A stretch of 64,000 bases of DNA from Mesostigma viride (lineage: Eukaryota; Streptophyta; Mesostigmatophyceae; Mesostigmatales; Mesostigmataceae), in NCBI GenBank assembly GCA_009746045.1, contig RPFO01000034.1:4316798-4380797 (forward strand). Reading direction: 5' to 3'. Both the position numbers and the translations under genes were made by a program. Every line of letters begins with the position of its first letter. Within the stretch, counting starts at the first letter, position 1. Shown here piece by piece: positions 43,489-55,852 of the stretch. The notes beneath the pieces are model-generated. The model made no database searches, was not told the DNA's origin, and saw only the letters and a program-made list of their open reading frames with translations.

Positions 43489-44322
43489 TGCCCCCCCCCA
43501 AATTGAATACACATGTTTAGCACTCAATACCCATGCTGGCAATGCAAATTATGATGGGGGACCATAAATATGACCCTTGGGCATGCATCTGGCTACTTTT
43601 TGAGTTCAAGGCCCATCACAATACATGTGCAGGGAGCTTTTTTTGGCGCGCACACCCCCTAAAAGCACGGATTGCCTAGGACAACCCCCCCACGCTTGTG
43701 TACCAAACACCATATTCCAGTCAAATCCCCACCCAGACCAAGGAATGGAGCTAATTTGCAGCACCAAAATCGCACGTCTGGGCATACTTTTGCAGTTTAC
43801 CGAAAAATACGTCTTTTTTGTGACTTAAAAAAAAAATCAAATCAAATACGCATGGGTTGGGCCCAGGGAGATATAGATAACTTTCACAGGGTGGGAATAT
43901 CAATGGGACCAATTTTCAGCTCATTCTGACCACGTATGTGAACAGCCATCACTTTTGTATGAAAAAAAAAATGCACGAAAATACGGTTTTATTCCAAATG
44001 GCTGCACCAATCACAACCTTGCCCACCACCAAGTGGGGCAAACAAGGTGCCAGCACGTCACTGATTATGCAAACTATCATGGTCTCAAAATTCAGGTCAT
44101 TCTAAGATTGAATCATGGCATAAACTACTGCCATCAACTACCACCCTGTAAGCCATGCAACATGCAGGCAAAGGGGTTCCACCAATACATGCATAGACAA
44201 TCCCCCTGCTGGGGCAGGGCAGAGTCAATAAACATCATGAAAGTAAAAATAAACAACACCATGGTCCTACCATGCAACACCCATGATGGCATGAGGCACC
44301 TAATAACACATGGCGGCTAGGA
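43489..44322. other. Non-coding left arm of the DNA transposon
   Basis: About 830 bases with no gene. GGGGACCATAAATATGA (near 43558) recurs near 62982 in the TTAA element at the window end. This shows both belong to one family. Confidence 0.6.
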
Positions 44323-46786
44323 CTAGTCCTCATCTGAGCTGTCACCCTCCCCACAGCAGTTGGGGCAAAACCACGGTTCCCGTTCCTGGGGCAGGGTCTT
44401 GAGGGTGAGACCAACGCACAGCATGTGAGCCCCATGCCCATCCACATCCGGGGTGTCGCACAGCAGGAAGGGGTTGGCGCCAGTGCTAGCCGCCCCCATG
44501 CATTTGATGCACAACACCCTGTCCACGCCATCTTCAGAGCTGGTACTGCTGGCATCTCCCCCCTCGTCCTCCCCGCTGGCCACATCCTCATAGCCGCATC
44601 CATGCTCGTACTTGGCGGCTGCCTCCTTCTCCTTGGACCAGTTCAGCCCCTTTGCAATCCGCGACCGCTTCTGCTGCCGTCTCTTGAAGTTAGGGTCCCG
44701 CTTGGTTTCCTGCTTCAGGGTGCGCTCCTTCCGCAACGTCTCCAGCTGGTCCGTCACCGCCTCGGTCACCGCTATGCCCAGCTTTGCCGCCAGCACTGAC
44801 CACCAATCTTCTCCATCACGGGCCTTGAGCACGCCCATCATGCAGGCATACGGCCAACGCAAACCCGCAAAGCCCCCCTTGCCCCCTGGCACAAAGCCGA
44901 TCTGCACGGAGTGGTGGAATTCACTCATGTTGGACGAGGCATCATGGTTGCAGCGGTCAAGCAGTGCAGGGTTCACATACTTCTCAACGGCGTTGTCCAC
45001 CACACCACGCACGTCCACAATCACCCCCTTGCTGGTAGCCTCGGCAGGCGGCAGCCAGCGTCCTCCCTTCCAGCCCGGCCTGTTGCTGGTTCCCTTTGCC
45101 ACGCCACACCAATCCTCCTTCGTCACCTCCTTAGTCTCCTTGTCCTTGTGGTGGTTGCAGTACGTCTCACACCCGTCGTGCTTGTTGAAACAGTGGTCTA
45201 TCAGGTTGTGCATTGCCTGTGACAGCCACTCCCCCTTCATGTGCCCATTAATGCGAATGCACCACCTGAAACTGGTACATATGTGGGTGATGACATCATC
45301 TGTGAGAACCTTGGGCAGCTTGGACAAGTGCTCCTTAATTCCTTGCTTTCAGAAGTGAACCATACAGGCAGTTGCCTAAATGGTTCAGATCTTCCTGCTT
45401 GGCTGGCACGTGCTCCGTGAGCTTCTCCTGCACCACAGCGTACCAGGATGTGTCACCATCGCTGACCACCTCTGCTGCGTACAGGCGCTGCTGCCTTGGC
45501 TTAGCAGAATCCCCCCCCTCCCCTCCCTCCCCTCTCTCCTTGCACACCATGCCAATGTTGAGGCCATCCTGCAGTGACATGAGGTCATTTAAGAGGGCTA
45601 CCGCCCCCCATGCCTCCATGCTCTTGCTGGACCCACCGTGATTCCGCCAGCACACGTGCTCAGCCACCTCATCATTGCTACCCCTTGGTTGCTCACACGT
45701 GGGGCACCACCTACCTGAGATGTGGATACCAACAACCTTCTTGCTGGGGCTATGGATCAAAAGCTGCTGCCCCCACAAACTCTTGAACCCCCTATTGGCC
45801 CAGCTCCCATCAAAGCTCACCCTGCAGCCCTGCCTACCCTTCCCATCCATCTTGAACCGCTTGCACTTCATCTCCATCTCTCGTACCGCCACTCTGTTCT
45901 CCTTGATCACCTCAATCAGATGCTCCATGACCACCTGCTCCACAGCACGCACATCCTTATCCCACGTGTCGTGCCCACGTGGGAACCTAATGCCAAGCAC
46001 GACGGAGAGACGCACAAGCTGTTGGCGGGACAAGCCAAAGAGCACACCTGCACACGCCAGCAGGCTGCTACAAGCATTGCGCCTCACACCCAGCCTCAAA
46101 TCTGAGTTGGGCTGAAGAAGGGGAAAAGGCTGCCACCACGGCTCATTCTCATCACCCGCACCCTTTCCCCTCCCATCCGGGGCCGTGCTCAGCCTGGGCT
46201 TGCAAAAGGGATTGGTGCACCACAGCACAACATCCGAGCAGCTGCCCGCATCGCGCTTTGGCTTCTCCAGCATGCCCAGCTTGAGAGTGAACCCTAAACA
46301 GCATGGGCACGGGAGGGCGGCAGCCATGGCCTCCAGCCCACAAGAATCCACAATAAGCCGGGGCATATCAAAAGGCAAGCCCTTGTCCTCGACAACGGGA
46401 GGCAGCACGACAGCATCTCTGACTTGTTTACCATGCGGCAGCACTTTCTTGGGCGACGGCCGGTAGTGTTGTGGAGGATTCCTCGCTCGCTCCGCACCGG
46501 GCAGCACTCCCTCGTCCTCGACAGATGGAGCACCACCCGAATCGCCACCAGCTGTCGCCGTCAGCCCTTCCACCACCGCGCTAGCAACCCATTCTACCCG
46601 AGTCTGCTCATCCGCGGACTTACGAGGCCGCCCACCACGACGTTTGGCCTCATTTGTAGTCCCCGGCGGCCTGCCTCGACCCCTGCGCTCCTCAGCAGGC
46701 GCAGGCAGCTCCACCCCGGATTCGTGTGCTGCGCGTTCTTTCTCCCTACGCTCACGTTGAGCTAGCGCGCGTCTATTTCTGGCCAT
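44323..46786 (-). CDS. DGSW-type transposase with AT-hooks and C-terminal PHD finger (frameshifted)
   Basis: Two ORFs, 46786-45335 and 45327-44323, continue each other with a frame change near 45330-45345 (NCLYGSLLKARN / LPKVLTDDVIT). The N-terminus is basic with two AT-hook-like motifs (GRGRPPG, GGRPRK). A Cys-rich module (CPCC...C...C) follows. The core reads SFDGSWANRGFKS, then GRWCPTC, HVCWRNHGGSSKSMEAWGA and VVSDGDTSWY, the catalytic Asp pattern of the Mutator-like DGxWxxRG transposases. The C-terminus ends in CIKC...LLCDT...HMLC...WFCPNC, a PHD finger, with an acidic tail. It would bind the terminal repeats and move the element. The PHD finger suggests chromatin-directed insertion; that is inference. 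Confidence 0.75.
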
Positions 46787-46828
46787 GATATTGCGCTAAT
46801 GCTCTGACGTGCTGGCCGGGGTCAAAAT

Positions 46829-47203
46829 CTACTTGCGAGCCCTAGACGGTTTGAAGCCGGTGTATTCCCCCCCGGCGTCGGGCCAGCGCTCATGAATGAT
46901 CGTCTCTACCTCTTCGGGCAACTTTTTCGCTCCGCCCTTCTCGTCAAACCATTTCATTTCTTTGGCAAAATGCCGGTATGCGGCGTGCCTGAATGCTTTG
47001 TTAGAGGCGTCCACCGTTTGCGGGGGGCGGTGATCCTCTGCAGCTGGGCGATTAATAAGCCATTTCCTACCCAGAATTGGGATTAGCGGGACGTGCAACA
47101 ATTTATTTTTACGCATCCACACGTACAGCTTCAATTGACAATCAACTTCCAGCTCTACGTCCGCGCAACTGTCCGCCATTTCCACCCCGCACACACTTTC
47201 CAT
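46829..47203 (-). CDS. Small accessory ORF of the DNA transposon
   Basis: About 125 codons from ATG at 47203 (MESVCGVEMAD), in the same direction as the transposase and 42 bases upstream of it. Its start lies within 100 bases of the right terminal repeat. The C-terminal half is basic and aromatic (FRHAAYRHFAKEMKWFDEKGG...KPSRARK). The longer frame running outside the element to 47371 is fortuitous. No family was recognised. A DNA-binding partner of the transposase is possible. Confidence 0.5.
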   Translation of the reverse strand: MESVCGVEMADSCADVELEVDCQLKLYVWMRKNKLLHVPLIPILGRKWLINRPAAEDHRPPQTVDASNKAFRHAAYRHFAKEMKWFDEKGGAKKLPEEVETIIHERWPDAGGEYTGFKPSRARK

Positions 47204-47541
47204 TTCGCATTGCGAATTTCTGTGGTCCGGAGTCACTTTCGGTACCGGCGGGAATTTTTTGGCGCGAAATAATTCCGGTCCGTCCGGACCCCTTAAAAAG
47301 GCCCCATGTCTCAAGCATGGTTTCTTAACTGAGTGAGATGGGTGCTCAAGGCCCCAGCATGTCATGGTCATCCAAACAGGTGTCTCACAAAATTTTATTC
47401 AATAAATAACACATTCATCATGTCCCAACTTTCTAGACCAGTGCTTCTCACTGTCAGAAAACTACCCAGCTGCCACTGCAGCCTTTCAGCTGCAGTATTA
47501 GGCAGCTAGGGGGTCATGGGCTAACATGTACAATGTGCCAG

Positions 47542-49026
47542 TCACTTCAGACTGTAACCAGGGTTCATCAACCCATACAAGACCTGGTACTGTGGTCCTG
47601 CTGCTTGTGGCACCTTGGTCAGTGCATCTGCAGCATTGTCTTTGTCCCTGACGTGGGCTTTAGACTCCAGGTACTTGCATTCCTGTTTTAGCACAATCCA
47701 ATCCAGGTCCGAGTGTACATCCAAAGGATTGGCAAGGAAAGAGATGATAGATTGAGAGTCAGTCAGCAAATGTGCTTTCACTCCTGCAGAGCTACCAGCC
47801 TGGTGTTGAAGCCAGACCAGCAAGTGATTGAGATACCTTGCATGCAAGACAGAAGATACCACAGCCCTGCATTCAGCTACATTGCTACTCACAGCTTTCC
47901 TCTTGTGCAATCTACTGAACCAGGAGACTAGTGACTTCTTCCCACCTTGGTTATGCAGGAAAAACAATCCCGCCTCTCTGGCTTGAACCTTGGTAACTAC
48001 CCTGGACTCCATTGAACTATCCATCATGCACGTGATGTGAATGGGAGTAAACAGGTCCAGTGAGTGAAGCATCAAAGGTGGACCATCATGCAATAACTGC
48101 TTGATTGCCCGTGCTCCTACCTCCTGTAGTACCTCATCATCTACCCTGCTCACAAAAGCCAGGTGGGGTGCACATGTAGCACATAGCCAACCAAGCTTGC
48201 CTCTAATGGTAGGGCACATGTCAGGGGTGATGTGAACAGGCAGGACATCCAGACAAGACTTAATGTATTCAGTAGAGGCCTGCATGGAACAAACCCAGCT
48301 TCCCTGCTGCTGCAGCAACTCAAGCATCATGCCACAGAACTTGACTGGCTCCTTGCCCAGCTCTAGCTGCTTGCCAATCTCAAAACTGGCAGACACCTGA
48401 GCTATGAAAGCATCCTGGCACTGCAGCTCTAGGACCTGAGATTAACTGATCATCCCCATGCCAGACAAACATCATCATTCCATCAGGGTGTGGGATGACA
48501 AACAAGCAAGGGTCAATGTCATCATAGGTGGCCCCTAGCTTCATGAATACCTCCTGTGTAGACAGCCTAAAACTTTTTGGAGCTGACTGCAACCCTTCAA
48601 CCCCCAGGTTTGGCCTCAACAAGGGTTGAACAATATCCCTGTGCCACACCTTAGGAGTATTCACCACGTATACCTGGCCTCTCCAGACCTGCTGTGCTAT
48701 GGCAGGGTCCCCCTTTAGAAAGGCTCTTTTGATATCTGTGGCTTTACACACATAATCCTTCCCTGTATTAAGCCGATGCAGAAACAAGGAAAGCAACACC
48801 TTGAGAGACGTTTGCTGAATACCAGGAGTATAAAGCTCAGCCTCTGTCAGCTCTGTAGAGCCCCTGAACTCAGTGACACATGGCCTAGCATGGAAAATGG
48901 GTGGTCCCCCATCAGCCTGAGGTTTATGCTTGCACACAAACTTTAACCTTAGCTTTTTGGCTCCAGCTGGCATAGCATCAAGAGGAGTCACAGGTGGTGT
49001 GTGTGTGGGACTACGTGCATCTGGAA
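47542..49026 (-). pseudogene. E3 Pol, C-terminal part: reverse transcriptase and RNase H
   Basis: Minus-strand frame from the E2 insertion point: LKFVCKHKPQ, KATDIKRAFLKGD, then catalytic WHGDD (about 48450-48466), closely matching E2. A frame change near 48400 leads to RNase H: MMDSSMESR, SNVAECRAVVSS, LLTDSQS and DNAADALTKV (about 47610-47640), stop at 47542. E2 insertion and the frameshift make it non-functional. The N-terminal part of the same protein is at 56704-58853. Confidence 0.88.
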
Positions 49027-49031
49027 CAACC
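49027..49031 (+). repeat. Target-site duplication of E2, left
   Basis: CAACC, matched at 56699-56703. Confidence 0.92.
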
Positions 49032-49502
49032 AGTTAGTCTCCATGCTTTGCTGTAGACTAAGTCTCAAAGGCATTGTGAATACAACGTATGAATAAGCCT
49101 TGTAAACCTACGTTGGTATGTGAATATAAATACCACGTGGGCTATGCAGATAGGAATGCTAGTCGAGTCGCATACGTTTCCCTAGATAGGTACTTTGGGT
49201 ACTGAGGTACGTGACAGATGTCAGTACCCAGTATACGTAGTGTCCTGTCATTGGACGGTACTAGAGTATCCTAGATAGGGACCGTTCTGCAGCGTGCATT
49301 GATCTGTGATCGCACGATGCAGTGACTAGACTGCTACCTGTCATCGTGTGGCCACGGGCCAACGGTCTGCACCCAACGGTCACTGGCGGCGCAGCCGGTG
49401 AGAGGAACGTTGATAAAGGGTAAACCTATTTTCTAATGAACCAAGCAATTCATTGCTCCAGCTTCAGTGTTCTCAAGCAATATATCCCACCGCATTCTAA
49501 CT
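49032..49502 (+). repeat. E2 5' LTR
   Basis: 471 bp, AGTTAG...CTAACT. The base sequence after it, TGAATTTTATTTGC, does not start TGG, so the primer tRNA is not a standard 3'-end match. Confidence 0.92.
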
Positions 49503-49520
49503 TGAATTTTATTTGCTACC

Positions 49521-51210
49521 ATGGCTATCACGAACAAGAATGTCGCTAAGAAGCTTACCTACAACGAGGATGATGATGGGCAGGATCGGCGGATGCCCAG
49601 AGACAACAACAAGAAGCCGGCTGGCGATGCGGCCATTTCCAAGAAAAAGAAAAAGAACAAAAAGACTCACAATGGTTGCCAGGACGAGGGGACGGCGGCT
49701 GCAAAGCCGACCGACCTACCCCCCTCCCCTGCGAGGCCGGAGGCCGAGACGGCTCCCCCCGGGGAGACCGGCTTACCCTCGACTCCGGCGGCCGCCCCAG
49801 CCGCAACCACGGCTGGCGCGGCCATGGCTGCGGAGACCTCGGTGGTAAACCCCACTGAGGCTCCACAGTCCGGCCCCACGTTGCCATCTCTTCGGGAGCG
49901 TCTGCCCCGTCAGACGGCCTCAGTGGCACCGGACGGGACGATTACCTTTCGTCCCGCCACATCAAACCTTAATGTCCCTTTCGCCCAGGGACACAACCAC
50001 TTTGAACTAACGTTTGGGCGACCCTCTGCGTCCCTTCTTCGCAAGAAGAAGGACATGGAGAGTATTAAACTCGCACGGGTGGTGCGAAAACCTGTGGAAC
50101 CCATCGCGGACAACCAATGTCCGACGATGAGGTATCCGACACTGCCAGTCTCCCCGATGGGGAGACTGAGATCAATCTTACCCCAGCGCTCCTGGCGGTC
50201 GAGCAGGCCGCGCTGGTGGCAAATGAAGAACGCCGAGCGCGGCAGCGGGACCGAGAGGTCCGCCGAGAGGCGGCTTTTCGGCTCGCCGCTAAGCGGCAAG
50301 AATATGAGGAGGAGGCCGCCCGTCGCCTGGCTACCCACCAGGCGATGGCGGACGCGTACCGCGAGGCCACCCAGCGGTTACGTGACCTCCTCAAAAATGC
50401 TGACTATCCCATGGACTATGCGGACAGTCAAGACCTGGCCGAGCTAGCTCGGTCAGCACACTTTAAAACCATGTCCTCCATCACCCAAGCCAGGGTCACG
50501 GAGGCCATCTTGGCCAAACATGGGGTGGTAGCTGAAGAAGCCCCCCCGCTGGAAACCACCAGCAAGAAACCCTCTCCCCCCCAACCCCTGCAGTACAAGG
50601 AGGGACTGCTGGCCCTGGGCGTGAGGAAGGGCAAAGAGGCGGACGGTCCAGTCCGGCCTGCTATGATCATGGGAGAACCACTCCCTGACATACCCGAGGA
50701 TGAGGCTGCCTTTCAGGCAGCCCTCCGGGAGCATGAGGTACGCAAGGAGATGAAGCGTCTCATGCGGGAGGAGGCCAGGAGGAGAGCGAGGCAGACACCC
50801 CTGCCCGCCCCTCCACCGATGGGGCTGGACCCAGTGGGGTTACCCGGACACCCCCGGGCTCCCCCGGGCCACCATGACCCCCCTCCCCCTCCCCCACCAC
50901 CCCAGGTTCGCCCTGTGGGTTGGGGCCCCCTCCCAACCAGGGGGGGTGGCCAGGACCCCAGGAGGCCCTGGGGGGAGGTGCAGAGGTGCCACAGGCACCC
51001 AACAGGCCTGCTGAGGCCCCCCCAAGGAGCGGGGATGTCCTGGAACAGCTCGCCATTCTCCAGGCCCAGCTGGCCTCGTTGCAAGATCAGCAGTTAACAG
51101 CTAACCAGCTGCAAACTGTCGAGGGCCTGCGCGCCCTGATGTCGCGGTATGAGCGGGGGACCATCAACCTGGACCCCACCCGCCTGCAACAAGCAACCGA
51201 CGCTTCTTGA
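49521..51210 (+). CDS. E2 Gag, N-terminal region (frameshifted)
   Basis: ATG at 49521 lies 19 bases after the LTR. The first part is Lys-rich (AISKKKKKNKK) then Pro/Ala-rich. From about 50117 another frame carries a charged, helical region (RRARQRDREVRREAAFRLAAKRQEYEEEAARR, in parts), likely coiled coil, and a Pro-rich stretch (PPPPPPPPQVRP). From about 50920 a third frame has LEQLAILQAQLASLQDQQL, also coiled-coil-like, to a TGA at 51208. The three frames join into one protein if two or three single-base indels are assumed. E3's equivalent N-terminus is outside the window. This is a long, unusual Gag extension. Confidence 0.65.
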
Positions 51211-52490
51211 GGGCCAACCCCCCTCTCACAGGTGTGTTTAACCCTCATAAAAAGGAATCCAAAATCAATATTGCTGGCTTGCCTGAGGGTCACACTGTTG
51301 AACAAGCTAAGCAATTTGTTTTTGCTTTGGAGTATGGGATGGAAGGTCTTAACCTTAGACATCAGTTTAAGGCTCTCAGGGCCTCCTCCACATTCCATCA
51401 ATCATCTCCTGCAATCAGAGCATTGATTCAAACCTATCAGGAACGTACCCTGACACCTGAAGCAGCCATTGAACAGTGGCCTACCTTTATCACTGATCTG
51501 AAACAGCTAGTGCTTACCAATAACCATATGGAAGCAGTAGAACGTTTCAATTGGCTTGCTGCATATAAGGTGAACAAGAATAACCTCTCTGGGGATGCAA
51601 AAACATACAGGGTAATGATAGAGAAAGACCTTGAGCTTCTCAAGCTCCAACCAAGGTATCTCATCCACACCTGGCTAACAAAAGCTAATTTGCAACCTTC
51701 TGTCCTGGCTACCCTGCTTACAGGCCTCAAGTCCCTCTGGGACAACTTCAGAGCTGCCATGCTCTATATCGAGGAGGCAGTGGACCCCCTGGGTACTGGC
51801 AACCCCCAGGCCCAGGACCCCAAGGTCCAGGGTGTCCAAGGCCACAAACGCAAGGGGCAGGCCAGCCAGGGGGGTGCACCCAAGACCCACAAGTCCTCCC
51901 ACCAAGGGGGCAGTGGCTCTCAGGGGCGTGGCAACACGTGGCACCGTGTGCCCCTGCATGGCAACCCCAACAACAACAACAACAATAACAACAACAGGTC
52001 CCAGCAGGGCCCTAACAACAACAGGTCCCAGCAGGGCAATAACAACAACAGGTCCCAGCAGGGCCAAAACAACAACAACAACAGGTCCCAGCAGGGCCAG
52101 AACCGGTCCCAGCAGGGAAACAACAACAACAACAACAACAACAACCAACCTGGAAACCCTGGCATACGGTGCCTGAGGTGCTTCCAGAGGGGGCATGACA
52201 GGAACCACTGCCCCAACAACGACTCCCTGCACACAGACGTGGATCTCTGCCCGGGTTGCTGGCACGCACGTCATCCCCTGGGACCTCCTGGCAGCCGGTG
52301 CAACAGGACTCGCTACCAAAAACAATGTGAGTTCTCTCACCTGGATTACTCTGAGGATGATGATCTCATTACCATTGGGGATGGCAGCCAGGGCATAATT
52401 GATTTTGAGGCAGCAACCTTACTGTCCTCCCAGCACCCTGTACTGGAACCTTACATAAAAGCACTAACCCCTACTGTTGACAACTCCATA
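51211..52490 (+). CDS. E2 Gag capsid-like domain and two zinc knuckles
   Basis: A frame that runs on into integrase without a stop. It has no ATG of its own near the start, so it follows from the upstream Gag by a -1 shift at about 51207. The capsid-like part includes GLPEGHTVEQAKQF, HQSSPAIRALIQTYQ and NWLAAYKVNKNNL, homologous to E3 at 59744-59400. A low-complexity Asn/Gln/Ser-Arg repeat (NNNNRSQQGQ; 51969-52150) follows. Two zinc motifs come next: CLRCFQRGHDRNHC (CX2CX4HX4C) and CPGCWHARHPLG...C. Confidence 0.82.
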
Positions 52491-55400
52491 GATATCAAGG
52501 AGCTTGCTCATCAGCTGCACCTAGCCATGGGTCATGAAACAGTGGCTGAGGAACTGGCCAGACGGCTGGGGGGTAGTAGCATGGGAAAACAACTCAGGAA
52601 TGCAGTAAAACTGGCTAGACAACACTGTCAAGAATGTCAGTTCAATAGCCCCAAACCTCAAAAATGGCATACTGCAACTCCTTCCACCAATAGGGGCATG
52701 ATAGTGGGGGATGTGATGCACATCAACAAAGATGTCCAACCCTACCTGATCCTAAAAGACTCATGGTCCAGGTTCACAGTAATGGAACCCCTACCTGGCA
52801 TGTCTGCAGGGCAGCTACGTGTTGCACTCATGATTGCTTTACCCAGATTCTACCCAGTTGACAGAATTTTGCTTGATCAACAATTTTCTTGTCTGACTGA
52901 CCTGGAAGGGTGTGAAGCAATAGAGATTGCTGGGCTGGAAGATCATGAGGGTCAGGGGGTCATTGAAAGAACCATCAGATCTGTCAAAACCCTACTAGCC
53001 AAAAATCCTTCCAAGGATGCTACTTCAGGGGTCTATTGTGACAGGGCACTCTGGTGTCATGAAATGTGCACAACCCTAAACATGAGACCTGTCTTGCATG
53101 CCACGTGGGGTGAAGTAATCCCAGCAGGCCTGCAGGCAGGTGTATATCCCCCAGAGGTGATAGCACTGTACAACACTGCACGTGCACAAACCTCAGCAAA
53201 ACTGGCAGAAAAAGATAAAACCCATTCCAGGCCAGTATTCCAAAAAGGTGATCAAGTTCTCTATTACAAGGAAAACAGCTTTGGTAAGGTTGGAACTTGG
53301 CTAGGTCCAGTTACCATCCGTGGATTTACCAAAAACAGCAAGACCGTGGAGGTCAAGCACAATATCAATGGGAAGCGTCACAGGGTGAGCTGTCATAGAA
53401 TTAAGAAGTATTATTCTCCCATGGCAGACGTGCCTGGGGAAGAGTCTTTAAGCATGGACTCACTACTTCTATCTGGCAACTCCAGCATGCCCAGCAGTAG
53501 CTCTGAGCCACCAATTACTGCTGTTGACAGCACCACAGCACCCTCTGTGAACCCTTCCACCCTCAGTGAAGCCAGGCCCACTTCACAACCTGGGGATTGC
53601 TTAACCAGGCACGAGGTAGCTGGGTTGGAAGCATTAGCTCAGCCCCAAGGCACGAACCTGTCTGCCAAACCTCCCGCTCTGAGGTCCAAATTGGCAGTCG
53701 CCTTGCAAGCACTACACAGGTCACATAAGCAACAAGCTGCTGTGGCCGCAGGGTTGGCAAAAGTCTCAGCTGTGTGCACTAGTCAGGACCCCTGGACCCT
53801 GGCAATAGACACTCAGGCACAGGTCAGTGTGATCAGTGCACAAGCCATCCCTGGTCTTGAGATTGCACCTTCATTTTGGGCACGGGTGCAGGATTTCTCA
53901 GGCCAAAGCTCACTGGATGTAGTGGGACAAGTGATGCTCCCTATACTTGGTATTCAGACACCCTTCCAGGTGGTGGAGGGGTACTCTGGTAACACCTTGT
54001 TGGGGGAACCTTTTGTATCCTATCCTGGGGTGCTTATCTCAGCTAATGAGCTCAGTGTCACAGGGGTGGGTGCAGTTCCTCTGGACCACTTTAAAATCCC
54101 TCTCTCCAGTATTGTCCCTGGTATGGATGCTGTCATCAAGGCAGTCAACACTCAGTATGCACCAGGGGAGATCCCTGATCTGGACAAGTTAGTGCACAGC
54201 CAGTTCCTCCATCCCTCAGCCTTTGGGCTGGGTAAGTGGGACATAGCCATGCACTCACCCCACCAAATCTCCCACGTCATACAAGAATGCAAAACACAAA
54301 AAGGGTTTACCAAGTGGCTGATGGCCATTGTCCACCAAGCCAGGCAGGAATGGGTCCTGCCCAACCCCAAAAACCCTCAATACAAACCGCCTGTCACCCC
54401 TTCATGGGACGTGCCAGAGGGAGCCAAAAAGCTCAGATTAAAATTTGTTCTCAAACAAAAACCACAAAAAGTGGGCTCCCCAATCTTCCATGCCAGACCA
54501 TGTGTCACAGAATTAAAGGGGACTCCACACTGCCAAAAGGGGAAACATACACACCTGGGCTGCAACAAACCTCACTCAGGATCATGCTCTCCCTATTCCT
54601 CCACAACCTCAATGCAGGCCAAGACTATGTCTGCAAAGCCACTGACATTAAAAGGGCCTTCCTCAGGGGGGACCCAGAAAAGGCTGAATCTGTGTGGAAA
54701 GGGAAGGTGTACGTGGTAGACACCCCAGCTGTGTGGAAACCTTACATTGATGAGCCCCACCTTATCATCAACATTGGGGTGGAAGGGCTTGTCAGTGCCC
54801 CAAAAATTTTCAGAGACTCAGCAGAGGAAGTATTCAAAAAGCTCAAGGCCACGTATGATGACCTGGACCCATGCTTTTTTGTTGTACCCACCCCCTCTGG
54901 ACTGCTGTTCTTTGTGTGGCATGGAGATGACCAACTCATTTGTGGGCCTAGAGCTGAGGTGGAAACCTTTATTCAGCAGGTCCAGGAATCATATGAGATT
55001 GGCAAACAGGTGGAATTGAGCACAACCCCCATCCAGTTCTGTGGCATCATGTTGCAGCTGCACAGGCAGCCAGATCAATGGGTCTGCTCTCTCTCTCCTC
55101 CTGCAGAATATATTCAAGATTGTCTAGATCTGCTGCATCACACCTGCCTCCCCTTACACATGTGTGCCACTGTTCAGGGCAAACTGGGGTGGTGGTCAGC
55201 CATCTGTGGGGCTCCCTTAGCTGTCATCAGCAGGGTCACCCATGATGTTCTAGTCAAAATAAAATGCAGTCACATCAGGAAGTTGATCCATGACTGCCCC
55301 CCCTCATCCTCCATGGCCTGAATCTGATGGAAGACATCCACATACACAGTGTCATGGACAGCTCCATGGAGAGCAGAACAATCAATCAGATGGGGGCACG

Positions 55401-55852
55401 GGAATCAGGGCTGTTTTTTCTCACCAACAGGTCAGATTACATGTCCCTCACTTCCTGGTACAGCAGGCTACACCGCAGAAAACCTGGCAGCAGCAACTCA
55501 GCTGAATGTCGTGCTGTGGTGTCTGCTGCATTGCATGCTCGTTCCCTGCAGCACATGCTCACCTGGCTACAAACCCAGGCAGGCAGCACATGCAATGTCA
55601 TCTCACATCTCTATACTGACAGCTATTCTGTGATCAGTTTTCTAACCAAGAAATCTGTTTCTACTGCTGTCCACACTGACCTGGATTGGGTGATCCTCAA
55701 ACAGGAGGCAACCTACTTTCCAGCTGGACTCATGTGGAAGATGAGGAAAACCCAGCAGACGCCTTAACCAAGCTGAGGGATGCTGCTGGCCAACAGTACC
55801 AGCTCCTCTTTCAGAACATGAACCCCTATGATATCAGAGTCAGTGTTTGAAT
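52491..55852 (+). CDS. E2 Pol: integrase, protease, RT, RNase H (frameshifted)
   Basis: Integrase: HQLHLAMGHE and CQEC, catalytic D at 52710 (GDVMHI), D at 52875 (LLDQQF) and E at 52965 (GVIERT), that is D-29-E. Protease: LAIDTQAQVSVIS (53800-53835) and GNTLLGEPFVSYPG. Reverse transcriptase: LRLKFVLKQKP, a frame change near 54530, KATDIKRAFLRGD, catalytic WHGDD (54917-54931). A frame change near 55310 precedes RNase H: MDSSMESR, SAECRAVVSAAL, YTDSYS, and, in a further frame, ADALTKL (about 55757), ending near 55849. The domain order is the same as E1 and E3. With at least three breaks it is probably inactive unless these are assembly errors. Confidence 0.88.

Larger units (their letters stand above)
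43469..47296 (-). mobile_element. TTAA-flanked DNA transposon with PHD-finger transposase
   Basis: Perfect 16-bp inverted repeats GGGGTCCGGACGGACC at 43473-43488 and 47277-47292, bordered by TTAA on both sides (43469-43472, 47293-47296). It encodes a split transposase (46786-44323) and a small upstream ORF (47203-46829), both on the minus strand. TTAA duplication is known for piggyBac and Kolobok, whereas the DGSWxxRG transposase motif is filed under Mutator-like families, so superfamily placement is open. It is inserted in the 3' part of E3. Confidence 0.85.

Noticed and set aside
46829-47371. Accessory ORF starting at 47371
   Set aside because: The first 50 or so codons lie outside the transposon's terminal repeat and in E3 DNA. 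The ATG at 47203 inside the element is the better start.
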